Assembly: GCA_031288815.1 (NCBI GenBank)
Contig: JAITQR010000346.1
Location: 1 to 5,359 of the forward strand
DNA length: 5,359 nucleotides
From: Treponema sp.
GTDB taxonomy: Bacteria > Spirochaetota > Spirochaetia > Treponematales > Breznakiellaceae
Reading direction: 5' to 3'
The position numbers were made by a program, and so were the translations under genes. Position 1 is the stretch's first letter. Every line of letters starts with the position of its first letter. This document shows positions 1 to 5,359 of this stretch, in pieces. The notes beneath the pieces are model-generated. The model did not search any database. It saw nothing but the letters and a program-made list of their open reading frames with translations, and was not told where the DNA came from.

Positions 1-736
1 GCGCAACGATCCTGACGATGGCGCTTCCCACGATGACCCCGTCGGCGAGCCGCGCTATTTCGGCGGCCTGGGCCGGGGTGTGGATGCCGAAGCCCACCGC
101 GGCGGGCAGATCCGTTGCCGACTTTACCAGGGCGATCATCGAGGCAAGATCGGTTTTTATTTCGCTCCGTACCCCGGTAACCCCCATGGACGAAACCAGG
201 TAGATGAAGCCAGAGGCGGATCCGGCTATCTCTTTTATCCGCGCTTCCGACGTGGGCGCGATGAGGGAGATAAGATCGATGCCCCGGGCCGAAGAAGCGT
301 CCCGCACTTCGCCCTGTTCCTCAAAGGGAAGGTCGGGGATGATAATGCCGTCAAGCCCGGCGGCGGCGGAACGCCTGAAGAAGGCGTCGTAGCCGTAACG
401 GAAAACCGGGTTCAGGTAAGTAAGGAAAACCAGGGGAACCGTGGTTTTTTTTCTGAGGCTCTCCACCAGGCGGAACAGTTTTTCTACCGTGGTTCCCGAG
501 GAAAGGGCGCGGATATTGGCCTCCTGGATCACCGGGCCTTCGGCTATGGGATCGGAAAAGGGGATCCCTATCTCCACCAGATCCGCCCCGGCCCGGATCA
601 TCTCCAGGATGAATTCCTCCGACTTTTCGATGTCCGGATCGCCGCCGGTAACAAAACCGATAAACGCCTTCTTTTGGCCCCCGGCGTTTCCGGCGGTCCC
701 GCCGCTTTGCCTGAAAGCCCTGCCGATGTTACTCAT
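1..736 (-). CDS. trpA: Tryptophan synthase alpha chain (3' end cut by window)
   Basis: TrpA splits indole-3-glycerol phosphate into indole and glyceraldehyde 3-phosphate and passes indole to TrpB. The frame opens at ATG 736 (MSNIGRAF) and runs open to the left edge, giving 245 codons; about 15-25 residues should be missing. Present are FVTGGDPD (28-35), catalytic Glu55 in [32 protein letters not shown], and the phosphate-binding VIVGSAIV (234-241). The second catalytic acid, Asp60 in Salmonella, aligns with Glu66 here (DPIAEGP); I believe this is a Clostridia-type variant, not a defect. The start overlaps the end of trpB by 8 nt with only a distant G run upstream, so coupling to trpB is likely. 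No start is annotated further upstream because the alignment begins naturally at this Met. Confidence 0.95.
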   Translation of the reverse strand, partial: MSNIGRAFRQSGGTAGNAGGQKKAFIGFVTGGDPDIEKSEEFILEMIRAGADLVEIGIPFSDPIAEGPVIQEANIRALSSGTTVEKLFRLVESLRKKTTVPLVFLTYLNPVFRYGYDAFFRRSAAAGLDGIIIPDLPFEEQGEVRDASSARGIDLISLIAPTSEARIKEIAGSASGFIYLVSSMGVTGVRSEIKTDLASMIALVKSATDLPAAVGFGIHTPAQAAEIARLADGVIVGSAIVRIVA

Positions 737-1913
737 GGATATCCGACCCCCGGTAGCGGGCTATGGCCGCCACATCCTTGTCCCCCCTGCCGGAAAGACA
801 GATTATAATACTTTCGTCCCCGCCGAAGTCCTTGGCGATACGCCGGGCGTGGGCCACGGCGTGGGCGCTTTCGATGGCGCAGATGATCCCCTCGGTCCGG
901 GCAAGGTACTCAAAGGCGGAAACCGCCTCCTCGTCGGTGACCGGCACGTACTCCGCCCGCTTCGTGTCGCTGAGCCAGGCGTGTTCCGGCCCTATTCCCG
1001 GGTAGTCCAACCCCGCGGAAATCGAATATACCGGGGCTATCTGGCCTTCCCCGTTCTGGCAGAAGTAGGACTTCATGCCGTGGAAGATCCCCACCGATCC
1101 CCTGGCGATGGTGGCGGCGTGTTTGTCCGTATCCAGCCCCAGCCCGGCGGCCTCGCAGCCGATGAGCCGTACCCCCGGGTCGGGGATGAAGCGGTAGAAA
1201 AGGCCCATGGCGTTACTGCCGCCGCCGACGCAGGCCAGTACCGCTGCGGGGAGCTTCCCCTCCCTTTCAAGGATCTGTTCCCTGGCCTCCCTGCCGATAA
1301 CGCTCTGAAAATCCCGGACAATGACGGGGAAAGGGTGGGGGCCCATTACGGAGCCCAGCACATAGTGGGTATCGTGAACCCGGCTTACCCACTCCCGCAT
1401 GGTTTCGTTTACCGCGTCTTTCAGGGTCCGGGTTCCGGATACCACGGGATGCACCTTCGCCCCCAGCAGTTCCATGCGGTAAACGTTGAGGGCCTGGCGC
1501 TCCGTATCCTCCCTGCCCATGAAGATCTCGCAGTCCATACCCAGAAGGGCCGCCGCGGTGGCCGCGGCAACCCCGTGCTGCCCCGCGCCGGTTTCGGCGA
1601 TGATCCGGGTCTTCCCCATTTTTTTCGCCAGCAGGGTCTGGCCCAGCACGTTGTTGATCTTGTGGGAACCGGTGTGGTTCAGATCCTCCCGCTTCAGGTA
1701 GATCTTCGCCCCTCCCAGATCCCGGCTCATCTTCTCCGCGTGGTAAAGCAGCGAGGGACGGCCGGCGTAATTTTTAAGCAGCCCCTCAAGTTCCGCGGTA
1801 AAGGCCGGATCGGATCTGTAGTGATTGTATGCCTTTTCCAGGTTGATGATCTCGTTCATCAGGGTCTCCGGAATATACTGGCCGCCGAATTCGCCGAATC
1901 TTCCCTTGCTCAT
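729..1913 (-). CDS. trpB: Tryptophan synthase beta chain
   Basis: A 394-residue PLP enzyme that condenses indole, channelled from TrpA, with L-serine to make L-tryptophan. The PLP lysine is Lys85 in [10 protein letters not shown]. Glu107 in AETGAGQHG is the catalytic acid/base, GGGSNA at 230-235 cradles the PLP phosphate, Asp303 is in [11 protein letters not shown], Glu348 in IESAHA, and Ser374 in CLSGRGDKD binds the PLP ring nitrogen. This is the TrpB1 class partnering TrpA, full length, not the longer TrpB2. From memory, the N-terminal wording ([19 protein letters not shown]) matches Clostridia-type TrpB more closely than the enterobacterial one. The ATG overlaps the trpF TGA by 4 nt, with GGGAG 6 nt upstream. 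The stop lies 8 nt inside trpA. Confidence 0.98.
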   Translation of the reverse strand: MSKGRFGEFGGQYIPETLMNEIINLEKAYNHYRSDPAFTAELEGLLKNYAGRPSLLYHAEKMSRDLGGAKIYLKREDLNHTGSHKINNVLGQTLLAKKMGKTRIIAETGAGQHGVAAATAAALLGMDCEIFMGREDTERQALNVYRMELLGAKVHPVVSGTRTLKDAVNETMREWVSRVHDTHYVLGSVMGPHPFPVIVRDFQSVIGREAREQILEREGKLPAAVLACVGGGSNAMGLFYRFIPDPGVRLIGCEAAGLGLDTDKHAATIARGSVGIFHGMKSYFCQNGEGQIAPVYSISAGLDYPGIGPEHAWLSDTKRAEYVPVTDEEAVSAFEYLARTEGIICAIESAHAVAHARRIAKDFGGDESIIICLSGRGDKDVAAIARYRGSDIHE

Positions 1914-2566
1914 AAACCGCTCCCTTTCCGCACAATCCTTGTCAGCGCCATCATCTTTTCCCTGTCCTTTACGCCGCCGCTCTCGGCGCCGCTGGAAACG
2001 TCAACGCCGAAAGGTTCAAGGGCCAGGGCCTCTTTGATGTTATGGAGCCCGATGCCCCCGGCAAGAAACCAGGGCCGCGATCCCAGAGGGCCTATCCGTA
2101 GTTTTTCGATGAGTTTCCAGTTGAAAGGCTTCCCCGTGCCGCCGCTTCCGCTGTCGATTAAATAGTAATCGGCCCCGCCGGGAATGGCGCGGAGAGGCGG
2201 GACCCCTGTCCCGGACACGGCGGCAGAGGCGGGAAATGCTTTGATCAGCGGGGCCGCCCCGCGCCCGGTCTTCGCGCCCGCCTCTTTAAGCCGGGCGATG
2301 TACGCGGCGTCCTCAGCCCCGTGAAGCTGGACGATGTCGATGATCCCGTCCCGGTACAGGGCGATAATATCACTGACCGGGGCGTTCACAAAGACCCCCA
2401 CCGGAACGATGCCGGTGTCCAGAAGCCCGCGAAGCCGGGCCGCCAGGGCCGGGGAAACTTTCCGCCTGCTTTCGGCGAACACAAAGCCCGCGTAGTCGGG
2501 CTTCGCTTCGTTGGCGTAGGCCGCGTCTTCCTCCCGGAAGAGTCCGCAGATCTTGATCTTTGTCAT
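1910..2566 (-). CDS. trpF: Phosphoribosylanthranilate isomerase
   Basis: A 218-residue (beta/alpha)8-barrel isomerase performing the Amadori rearrangement of phosphoribosylanthranilate to the ribulose form used by TrpC. The general base Cys7 is in KICGL, and the general acid Asp138 is in [18 protein letters not shown] sits at 79-83, the phosphate-binding LAGGI at 168-172, and DVSSGAE with the following KD at 189-201. The residue after KICGL is Phe, where Thr is common; Cys7 itself is unaffected. A loop of about 20 residues before the Asp138 strand ([19 protein letters not shown]) is Gly/Ala/Pro-rich. It starts within the trpC stop (ATGA) with only a poorly spaced AAGGA 2 nt before the ATG, so initiation probably depends on ribosomes finishing trpC. 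It ends with a second ATGA overlap into trpB. Confidence 0.96.
   Translation of the reverse strand: MTKIKICGLFREEDAAYANEAKPDYAGFVFAESRRKVSPALAARLRGLLDTGIVPVGVFVNAPVSDIIALYRDGIIDIVQLHGAEDAAYIARLKEAGAKTGRGAAPLIKAFPASAAVSGTGVPPLRAIPGGADYYLIDSGSGGTGKPFNWKLIEKLRIGPLGSRPWFLAGGIGLHNIKEALALEPFGVDVSSGAESGGVKDREKMMALTRIVRKGSGL
1920..1924 (-). promoter_or_regulatory. Ribosome binding site of trpB
   Basis: GGGAG on the minus strand, 6 nt before the trpB ATG and within the trpF 3' end. It fits the 4-nt ATGA overlap and supports start 1913. Confidence 0.7.
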
Positions 2567-3384
2567 GATCCTTGACTCGGCCCCCCGGTTCCGCCCCGCA
2601 GGGTTTCAAGGAATCGCTTTTTATCCGGGGCCCGCATCAGGCTTTCCCCTATCAGCACCGCGTCAAAACCCAGATCCGCAAGGCCGCGGATATCGGCGGG
2701 ACTCTTGATTCCGCTTTCCGCCACCGCCACAATTCCCGGCGGCAGGAATTTCCGCAGCCGCGCCGTAAGCCCCGGATCGACGGTAAACGTTTTGAGATCC
2801 CGGCTGTTAATGCCGATTATCCCCGCCCCGGCTTTCAGGGCCGCTTCCGCTTCCGCCTCGCCGTGGATCTCCACCAGGGCGGACATACCCAGGGAAGCGG
2901 CGGTTTTTATATACCCCGCCAGGGTTTCCCTGTCCAGAAGGGCGCAGATAAGCAGTACCGCCGAGGCTCCCAGGAGCTTCGCCTGGTAGATCTGGTAGCT
3001 GTCGATGATAAAATCTTTGCGTAACACGGGGATGTTAAGATCGGCGGCAATGTCCCGCAGGTACTCGTCGCTGCCCAGAAAAAAATCAGGCTCCGTGAGC
3101 ACCGATACCGCCGCCGCCCCGGCGGCCTCGTAGTCCCTGGCTATTTGGCGGTAGGGAAAATCCGGGGCGATAAGACCCTTTGAGGGGGAAGCCTTCTTTA
3201 CCTCGCAGATAAAGGAGAGGCCCGGCGCGGCGAGGGCCCGGGCAAAGGGAGCCGGGTTTCCGCTTTCCGGCCCGGAACCGGCCGCTTTGGCCAGGGCCTG
3301 TTCCCGCATCGGTTCCGGCGGCAGTTTCTTTTTGGTTTCCTCAAGCCGCAGACGGGTTTTCGCGGCTATTTCGTCCAGTATCAT
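2563..3384 (-). CDS. trpC: Indole-3-glycerol phosphate synthase
   Basis: A 273-residue (beta/alpha)8-barrel enzyme that decarboxylates and cyclises carboxyphenylaminodeoxyribulose 5-phosphate to indole-3-glycerol phosphate. All recognisable active-site positions are present: Glu61 and Lys63 in CEVKKASPSKG, Lys123 in LRKDFI, Glu172 in LVEIH, Asn193 in GINSRDL, and Glu223/Ser224 in AESGI. GVDAVLIGES-type phosphate-binding wording appears near the C-terminus (FDAVLIGESLM). It is a single-function protein, unlike the E. coli TrpC-TrpF fusion, with trpF following as a separate gene. The C-terminus ends in a short Gly/Ser/Pro-rich tail after the barrel. An AGGAG lies 8 nt before the ATG, inside the end of trpD; its own TGA overlaps the trpF ATG (ATGA). 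Translational coupling on both sides is likely. Confidence 0.97.
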   Translation of the reverse strand: MILDEIAAKTRLRLEETKKKLPPEPMREQALAKAAGSGPESGNPAPFARALAAPGLSFICEVKKASPSKGLIAPDFPYRQIARDYEAAGAAAVSVLTEPDFFLGSDEYLRDIAADLNIPVLRKDFIIDSYQIYQAKLLGASAVLLICALLDRETLAGYIKTAASLGMSALVEIHGEAEAEAALKAGAGIIGINSRDLKTFTVDPGLTARLRKFLPPGIVAVAESGIKSPADIRGLADLGFDAVLIGESLMRAPDKKRFLETLRGGTGGPSQGS

Positions 3385-4397
3385 CAGTTTTTCTCCTGGG
3401 AAAGCCTGATAAAGAGTTCAAGCTGGGCCAGGGCCTTTCCCGAATCGATGAGCTCCGCCGCCAGCTTAATGCCCTCCCCGATGGAGAGCTCGGGCCGGGC
3501 GATGTGGATTGCCGCGGCGGAGTTGAGGAGCACCGCGTCCCGCTTGGGCCCCCCGGCGCCGGAAAGAATCTCCCGGGTGATTCCGGCGTTTTCCCCGGGG
3601 GAACCCCCCGCCAGGTCTTCTTTTTTGCAGCGCTTAAAACCGAACTCTTCGGGCTCGATCAGGTAGGATTTGAATTCCCCGTTTCTCAGCTCGCAGACGC
3701 TGGTGGGGGAACTTATGGAGATCTCATCCAGGCCGTCCCGGCCAAAAACCACCATGCCGCTTTTTACCCCCAGGTTGGAGAGAACCTTCGCCATGGGTTC
3801 GATAAGATCCTCGTCGTAGACCCCCAGAAGTTCCATGTTGGCCCCCGCCGGATTTACCAGCGGGCCGAGGATATTAAAAATCGTTCTGATTCCCAGTTCC
3901 TTCCGCACCGGGGCCACGTACTTCATGGAAATGTGGTAATTCTGGGCGAACAGAAAACACAGGCCGATGTTTTTAAGGAGACGCAGGCTCCGCTCGGGAG
4001 GGATGCTGATATCCACCCCCAGGCTTTCAAGCACATCGGCGGCCCCGGATCTGCTGGACGCAGCCCGGTTGCCGTGCTTCGCCACGGGAATGCCCGCGGC
4101 GGAAATAACCAGCGCCGAAGTGGTAGAAATGTTAAACGAATTGGAACGGTCCCCGCCGGTTCCCACGATCTCCAGCACGTCCATGTCGTGAAGGATCCTG
4201 ATACAGTGCTTTCTCATGCCGGAGGCGGAGGCGGTAATTTCGTCAATGGTCTCGCCTTTTACCGACATGGCGGTAAGGAAGGCGGCCATCTGGATACCGC
4301 TGGCCTTGCCCTCCATTATCTCGTCCATCACCTGTTCGGCCATTTCATAGCTCAGGTTTTCCCGGCTTGCCGCCTTTATGATTGCTTCTTTTATCAT
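3384..4397 (-). CDS. trpD: Anthranilate phosphoribosyltransferase
   Basis: A 337-residue enzyme transferring phosphoribose from PRPP to anthranilate, giving N-(5-phosphoribosyl)anthranilate. The PRPP site is intact: GTGGD at 79-83, NIST at 89-92 and KHGNR at 107-111. ILGPLVNPA follows at 176-184 and the Mg-binding DGLDE at 221-225. The N-terminal helical region (about 1-70) is typical and the length is usual for a standalone TrpD. I place the start at 4397, ten codons inside the longest frame. That ATG has a strong AGGAGT 7 nt upstream and gives the family-like beginning MIKEAI, whereas the upstream in-frame ATG (4427) lies in a hairpin loop with no Shine-Dalgarno. It is separated from trpG by 102 nt containing two hairpin repeats. 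Its TGA overlaps the trpC ATG by one base (TGATG). Confidence 0.96.
   Translation of the reverse strand: MIKEAIIKAASRENLSYEMAEQVMDEIMEGKASGIQMAAFLTAMSVKGETIDEITASASGMRKHCIRILHDMDVLEIVGTGGDRSNSFNISTTSALVISAAGIPVAKHGNRAASSRSGAADVLESLGVDISIPPERSLRLLKNIGLCFLFAQNYHISMKYVAPVRKELGIRTIFNILGPLVNPAGANMELLGVYDEDLIEPMAKVLSNLGVKSGMVVFGRDGLDEISISSPTSVCELRNGEFKSYLIEPEEFGFKRCKKEDLAGGSPGENAGITREILSGAGGPKRDAVLLNSAAAIHIARPELSIGEGIKLAAELIDSGKALAQLELFIRLSQEKN
3393..3397 (-). promoter_or_regulatory. Ribosome binding site of trpC
   Basis: AGGAG on the minus strand, 8 nt before the trpC ATG and inside the last codons of trpD. With the TGATG overlap, it supports both direct initiation and reinitiation by ribosomes leaving trpD. 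Confidence 0.8.
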
Positions 4398-4404
4398 TTT
4401 TATC

Positions 4405-4410
4405 ACTCCT
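4405..4410 (-). promoter_or_regulatory. Ribosome binding site of trpD
   Basis: AGGAGT on the minus strand, 7 nt before ATG 4397. It is the best Shine-Dalgarno in the window and decides the trpD start in favour of 4397 over the in-frame loop ATG at 4427. It is the last six bases of repeat copy B. Confidence 0.9.
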
Positions 4411-4412
4411 AT

Positions 4413-4435
4413 AAAAAGCGGCGGCATCGCCGCTT
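4413..4435 (-). terminator. Possible weak intrinsic terminator or attenuator in copy B
   Basis: Identical hairpin and T tract to the copy A structure, placed immediately upstream of the trpD Shine-Dalgarno. The stem ends 5-6 nt before AGGAGT, so the Shine-Dalgarno itself is not sequestered. Two such structures in tandem inside an operon could lower trpDCFBA transcription relative to trpEG. Function is inferred from shape only. Confidence 0.42.
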
Positions 4436-4493
4436 ACGTTAAATCGGACATAACACGAAGTGTTATGATTACTCCTATAAAAAGCGGCGGCAT
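4434..4493 (-). other. Possible 19-codon upstream frame before trpD
   Basis: The loop ATG of copy A opens a frame reading [19 protein letters not shown] and stopping at the TAA of copy B. An AAGGA lies 10 nt before that ATG, within the last trpG codons, so reinitiation after trpG is conceivable. There are no Trp codons, so it is not a classical trp leader peptide. A shorter in-frame start at 4451 would give MSDLT. The first eight residues are dictated by the repeat. It may be a chance frame; I do not claim it as a gene. Confidence 0.25.
4449..4467. repeat. 19-bp interrupted palindrome between the two hairpin repeats
   Basis: Arms CATAACAC and GTGTTATG are perfect inverted repeats of 8 bp around a 3-base centre. 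As RNA from the minus strand it would form an AT-richer hairpin starting 3 nt after the AGGAGT of copy A. As DNA it resembles the size and symmetry of a repressor operator. It does not match the E. coli TrpR operator as I remember it. No binding protein can be named from this window. Confidence 0.75.
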
Positions 4494-4502
4494 CGCCGCT
4501 TA
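4471..4502 (-). repeat. Direct repeat copy A: stop codon, hairpin, T tract and Shine-Dalgarno, next to trpG
   Basis: On the minus strand this 32-bp unit begins with TAA, which is the stop codon of trpG. It folds into a perfect 8-bp stem (AAGCGGCG with CGCCGCTT, loop ATGC, hairpin 4482-4501). It continues through TTTTTATA and ends in AGGAGT (4471-4476). It is identical base for base to copy B, 66 bp downstream. Unlike copy B, its AGGAGT has no ATG, GTG or TTG at usual spacing; the nearest ATG downstream is 19 nt away, inside a second hairpin. The repeat is therefore seen directly, whereas any regulatory role is inference. Confidence 0.93.
4479..4501 (-). terminator. Possible weak intrinsic terminator or attenuator in copy A
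   Basis: The GC-rich 8-bp stem with a 4-nt loop is followed on the minus strand by five Ts, two of them within the stem, then ATA. The orientation fits termination of operon transcripts right after trpG; the other strand has no T tract after the stem. The U run is short, so strong termination is doubtful. It could equally stabilise mRNA 3' ends or affect translation. Confidence 0.45.
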
Positions 4503-5072
4503 GTCCTTGATGTTAAAAAAGTTGGAAAGGATCTCGTTTCCCCGGGGGGTCAGGATCGATTCGGGATGAAACTGGAGGCCGTACACGGCGTAGTCCCGGT
4601 GCCGTACCCCCATGACTTCCCCGTCGCCGCTGCGGGCGGTGATCCGCAAGATCTCCGGTATGGTTTCCTCCCGGGCGGCCAGGGAATGGTAGCGGCCCCC
4701 GGAAATAACCGGGGGGAGTCCCGCGAAGAGGGGGCATGAGGGATCAAGGCTGATCTCCGAAGCCTTGCCGTGCATCAGGCTTTTCGCGTAGGACACGGTG
4801 GCGCCGAAAACCTCGCAGATCCCCTGGTGTCCCAGGCACACCCCCAAAATGGGGATCTTTCCCGCGAAGCTGGCGATCGCGTCTTCGCAGATACCGGCGT
4901 CCCTGGGCCTCCCCGGCCCCGGGGAGATCACGATATGGCTGGGCCGCCACACTACAATCTCCGAAAGGGAAACCTTGTCGTTGCGGACAACTTTGATGTC
5001 CGCATTGATCATGCCGATCAACTGGTAGAGGTTGTAAGAAAAACTGTCGTAATTGTCGATGAGCAGTATCAT
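4500..5072 (-). CDS. trpG: Anthranilate synthase component II, glutamine amidotransferase
   Basis: A 190-residue class I glutamine amidotransferase that hydrolyses glutamine and passes ammonia to TrpE. It is a normal-length single-domain protein, not fused to TrpE or TrpD. It opens with [13 protein letters not shown] (residues 3-15), has the oxyanion-region SPGPGRP at 50-56, the nucleophile Cys79 in GVCLGHQ, and the His169/Glu171 pair in QFHPES. The ATG overlaps the trpE TGA as ATGA, with a G run (GGGGGG) 5 nt upstream that may serve as Shine-Dalgarno, so its translation is probably coupled to trpE. Its TAA stop forms the first bases of a 32-bp hairpin repeat and is followed by the only intergenic gap in the operon. 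PabA is nearly indistinguishable by sequence and TrpG often serves both pathways; the operon context supports TrpG. Confidence 0.97.
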   Translation of the reverse strand: MILLIDNYDSFSYNLYQLIGMINADIKVVRNDKVSLSEIVVWRPSHIVISPGPGRPRDAGICEDAIASFAGKIPILGVCLGHQGICEVFGATVSYAKSLMHGKASEISLDPSCPLFAGLPPVISGGRYHSLAAREETIPEILRITARSGDGEVMGVRHRDYAVYGLQFHPESILTPRGNEILSNFFNIKD

Positions 5073-5359
5073 TTGTTCCCCCCAGCGATCCCGGCGGACT
5101 GTTCCAGCGCCTTAATGACCGCCTTCATCTTGTTTTCGCACTCCTGGAATTCTTTTTCCGGCACGCTGTCCGCCACAATCCCCGCGCCGGAACGGACAAA
5201 GACCTTGCCGTTTTTCTTGAAGGCGATCCTGATGGCGATACAGGTATCCATGCTCCCCGAAAAGGCGATGTACCCGATGGCGCCGCCATAGATGCCCCGC
5301 TTGTTGTTCTCCAGCTCGTTGATGATCTCGCAGGCCCGTATCTTCGGCGCCCCCGAAAG
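5069..5359 (-). CDS. trpE: Anthranilate synthase component I, C-terminal end (partial)
   Basis: This is the last 96 codons of TrpE; the 5' part lies beyond the right window edge. TrpE is the chorismate-binding subunit, which converts chorismate and ammonia (delivered by TrpG) to anthranilate and pyruvate in the cytoplasm. The visible part begins within the conserved chorismate-enzyme core: SGAPKIRA, then [10 protein letters not shown] and DTCIAIR, followed by [12 protein letters not shown], all in the order seen in the C-terminus of E. coli TrpE. The N-terminal half with the tryptophan feedback site is not visible, so inhibition cannot be judged. The frame stays open to the window edge, so the internal Met at 5251 is not the start. 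The TGA stop overlaps the trpG start by 4 nt (ATGA). A para-aminobenzoate synthase (PabB) shares this fold, but the trp neighbours make TrpE the clear choice. Confidence 0.96.
   Translation of the reverse strand, partial: LSGAPKIRACEIINELENNKRGIYGGAIGYIAFSGSMDTCIAIRIAFKKNGKVFVRSGAGIVADSVPEKEFQECENKMKAVIKALEQSAGIAGGNK

Larger units (their letters stand above)
4405..4436 (-). repeat. Direct repeat copy B: stop codon, hairpin, T tract and Shine-Dalgarno, next to trpD
   Basis: Second identical 32-bp copy. On the minus strand it begins with TAA at 4436-4434, forms the same 8-bp hairpin (4416-4435), passes through TTTTTATA, and ends in AGGAGT 7 nt before the trpD ATG. So the repeat supplies the trpD ribosome binding site. 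Its TAA closes a short frame starting in the loop of copy A. Flanking bases of the two copies differ, except for a near match extending 3 bp beyond the AGGAGT end. The spacer between copies is 34 bp. Confidence 0.93.

Noticed and set aside
441..2165. A 574-codon open frame on the plus strand, antisense to trpA, trpB and trpF
   Set aside because: It is low in recognisable motifs, rich in Gly/Pro/Arg as expected from antisense of GC-rich genes, and covers three clearly functional genes. Similar plus-strand frames at 80-808, 2572-3024, 3504-4442 and 4770-5291 are shadows for the same reason.
4398..4427. Longer trpD beginning at ATG 4427
   Set aside because: That ATG sits in a hairpin loop without a Shine-Dalgarno, its first codons are repeat sequence, and AGGAGT points to ATG 4397.
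4434..4493. Classical trp attenuation leader peptide
   Set aside because: The frame has no Trp codons and lies inside the operon instead of before trpE.
4405..4502. CRISPR array or insertion sequence
   Set aside because: Only two repeats with one 34-bp spacer, the repeats act as stop codon and ribosome binding site of the flanking genes, and there is no transposase or cas gene.
4434..4530. Spacer as a degenerate copy of the trpG 3' end (shared TCC, TTTAAC and TAA in the same order)
   Set aside because: The shared strings are very short and need two deletions to align; chance is an adequate explanation.
5069..5251. A separate 60-residue protein starting at Met 5251
   Set aside because: The same frame is open to the window edge and carries TrpE motifs upstream of this Met, so it is an internal methionine of trpE.
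4500..5359. pabB/pabA instead of trpE/trpG
   Set aside because: Sequence families overlap, but an uninterrupted run into trpDCFBA with a coupled start favours the tryptophan genes.

Overview
The window is seven consecutive genes of a tryptophan biosynthesis operon, all on the minus strand, in transcription order trpE (3' end only), trpG, trpD, trpC, trpF, trpB, trpA (lacking its last few codons). Read from right to left, the products take chorismate to tryptophan: TrpE/TrpG make anthranilate, TrpD adds the phosphoribosyl group, TrpF isomerises, TrpC closes the indole ring, and TrpA/TrpB release indole and condense it with serine. No gene is broken; both end genes are simply cut by the window edges. 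The plus strand carries only antisense shadow frames.

The DNA is visibly GC-rich with G/C-ending codons. The organism cannot be fixed from this window. The fused-free gene order E-G-D-C-F-B-A and the wording of TrpB and TrpA (for example the TrpA motif DPIAEGP where enterobacteria have DPLADGP) recall, from memory, anaerobic Firmicutes (Clostridia) and bacteria sharing their trp genes, such as some spirochaetes (Treponema-like). This is a low-confidence taxonomic guess.

Layout (minus strand): trpE 5359-5069; trpG 5072-4500, overlapping trpE by 4 nt; a 102-nt gap; trpD 4397-3384; trpC 3384-2563, 1-nt overlap; trpF 2566-1910, 4-nt overlap; trpB 1913-729, 4-nt overlap; trpA 736 to the window edge, 8-nt overlap. 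Five of six junctions are overlapping and look translationally coupled.

The one exception, the trpG-trpD gap, is the unusual part of the window. It holds two identical 32-bp direct repeats 66 bp apart. Each starts with a TAA stop codon, folds into a perfect 8-bp GC-rich hairpin with an ATGC loop, runs into a short T tract like an intrinsic terminator, and ends in a Shine-Dalgarno sequence. The copy next to trpD supplies the ribosome binding site of trpD. The copy next to trpG supplies the stop codon of trpG but its Shine-Dalgarno has no start codon at normal distance. Between them lies a 19-bp interrupted palindrome. A possible 19-codon frame runs from the loop ATG of the first hairpin to the TAA of the second. 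This could be an internal attenuation or reinitiation device separating anthranilate synthase from the rest of the operon, or a copy of a dispersed repeat; the sequence alone does not decide. No promoter, T-box, leader or operon-end terminator is visible, because both operon ends lie outside the window.
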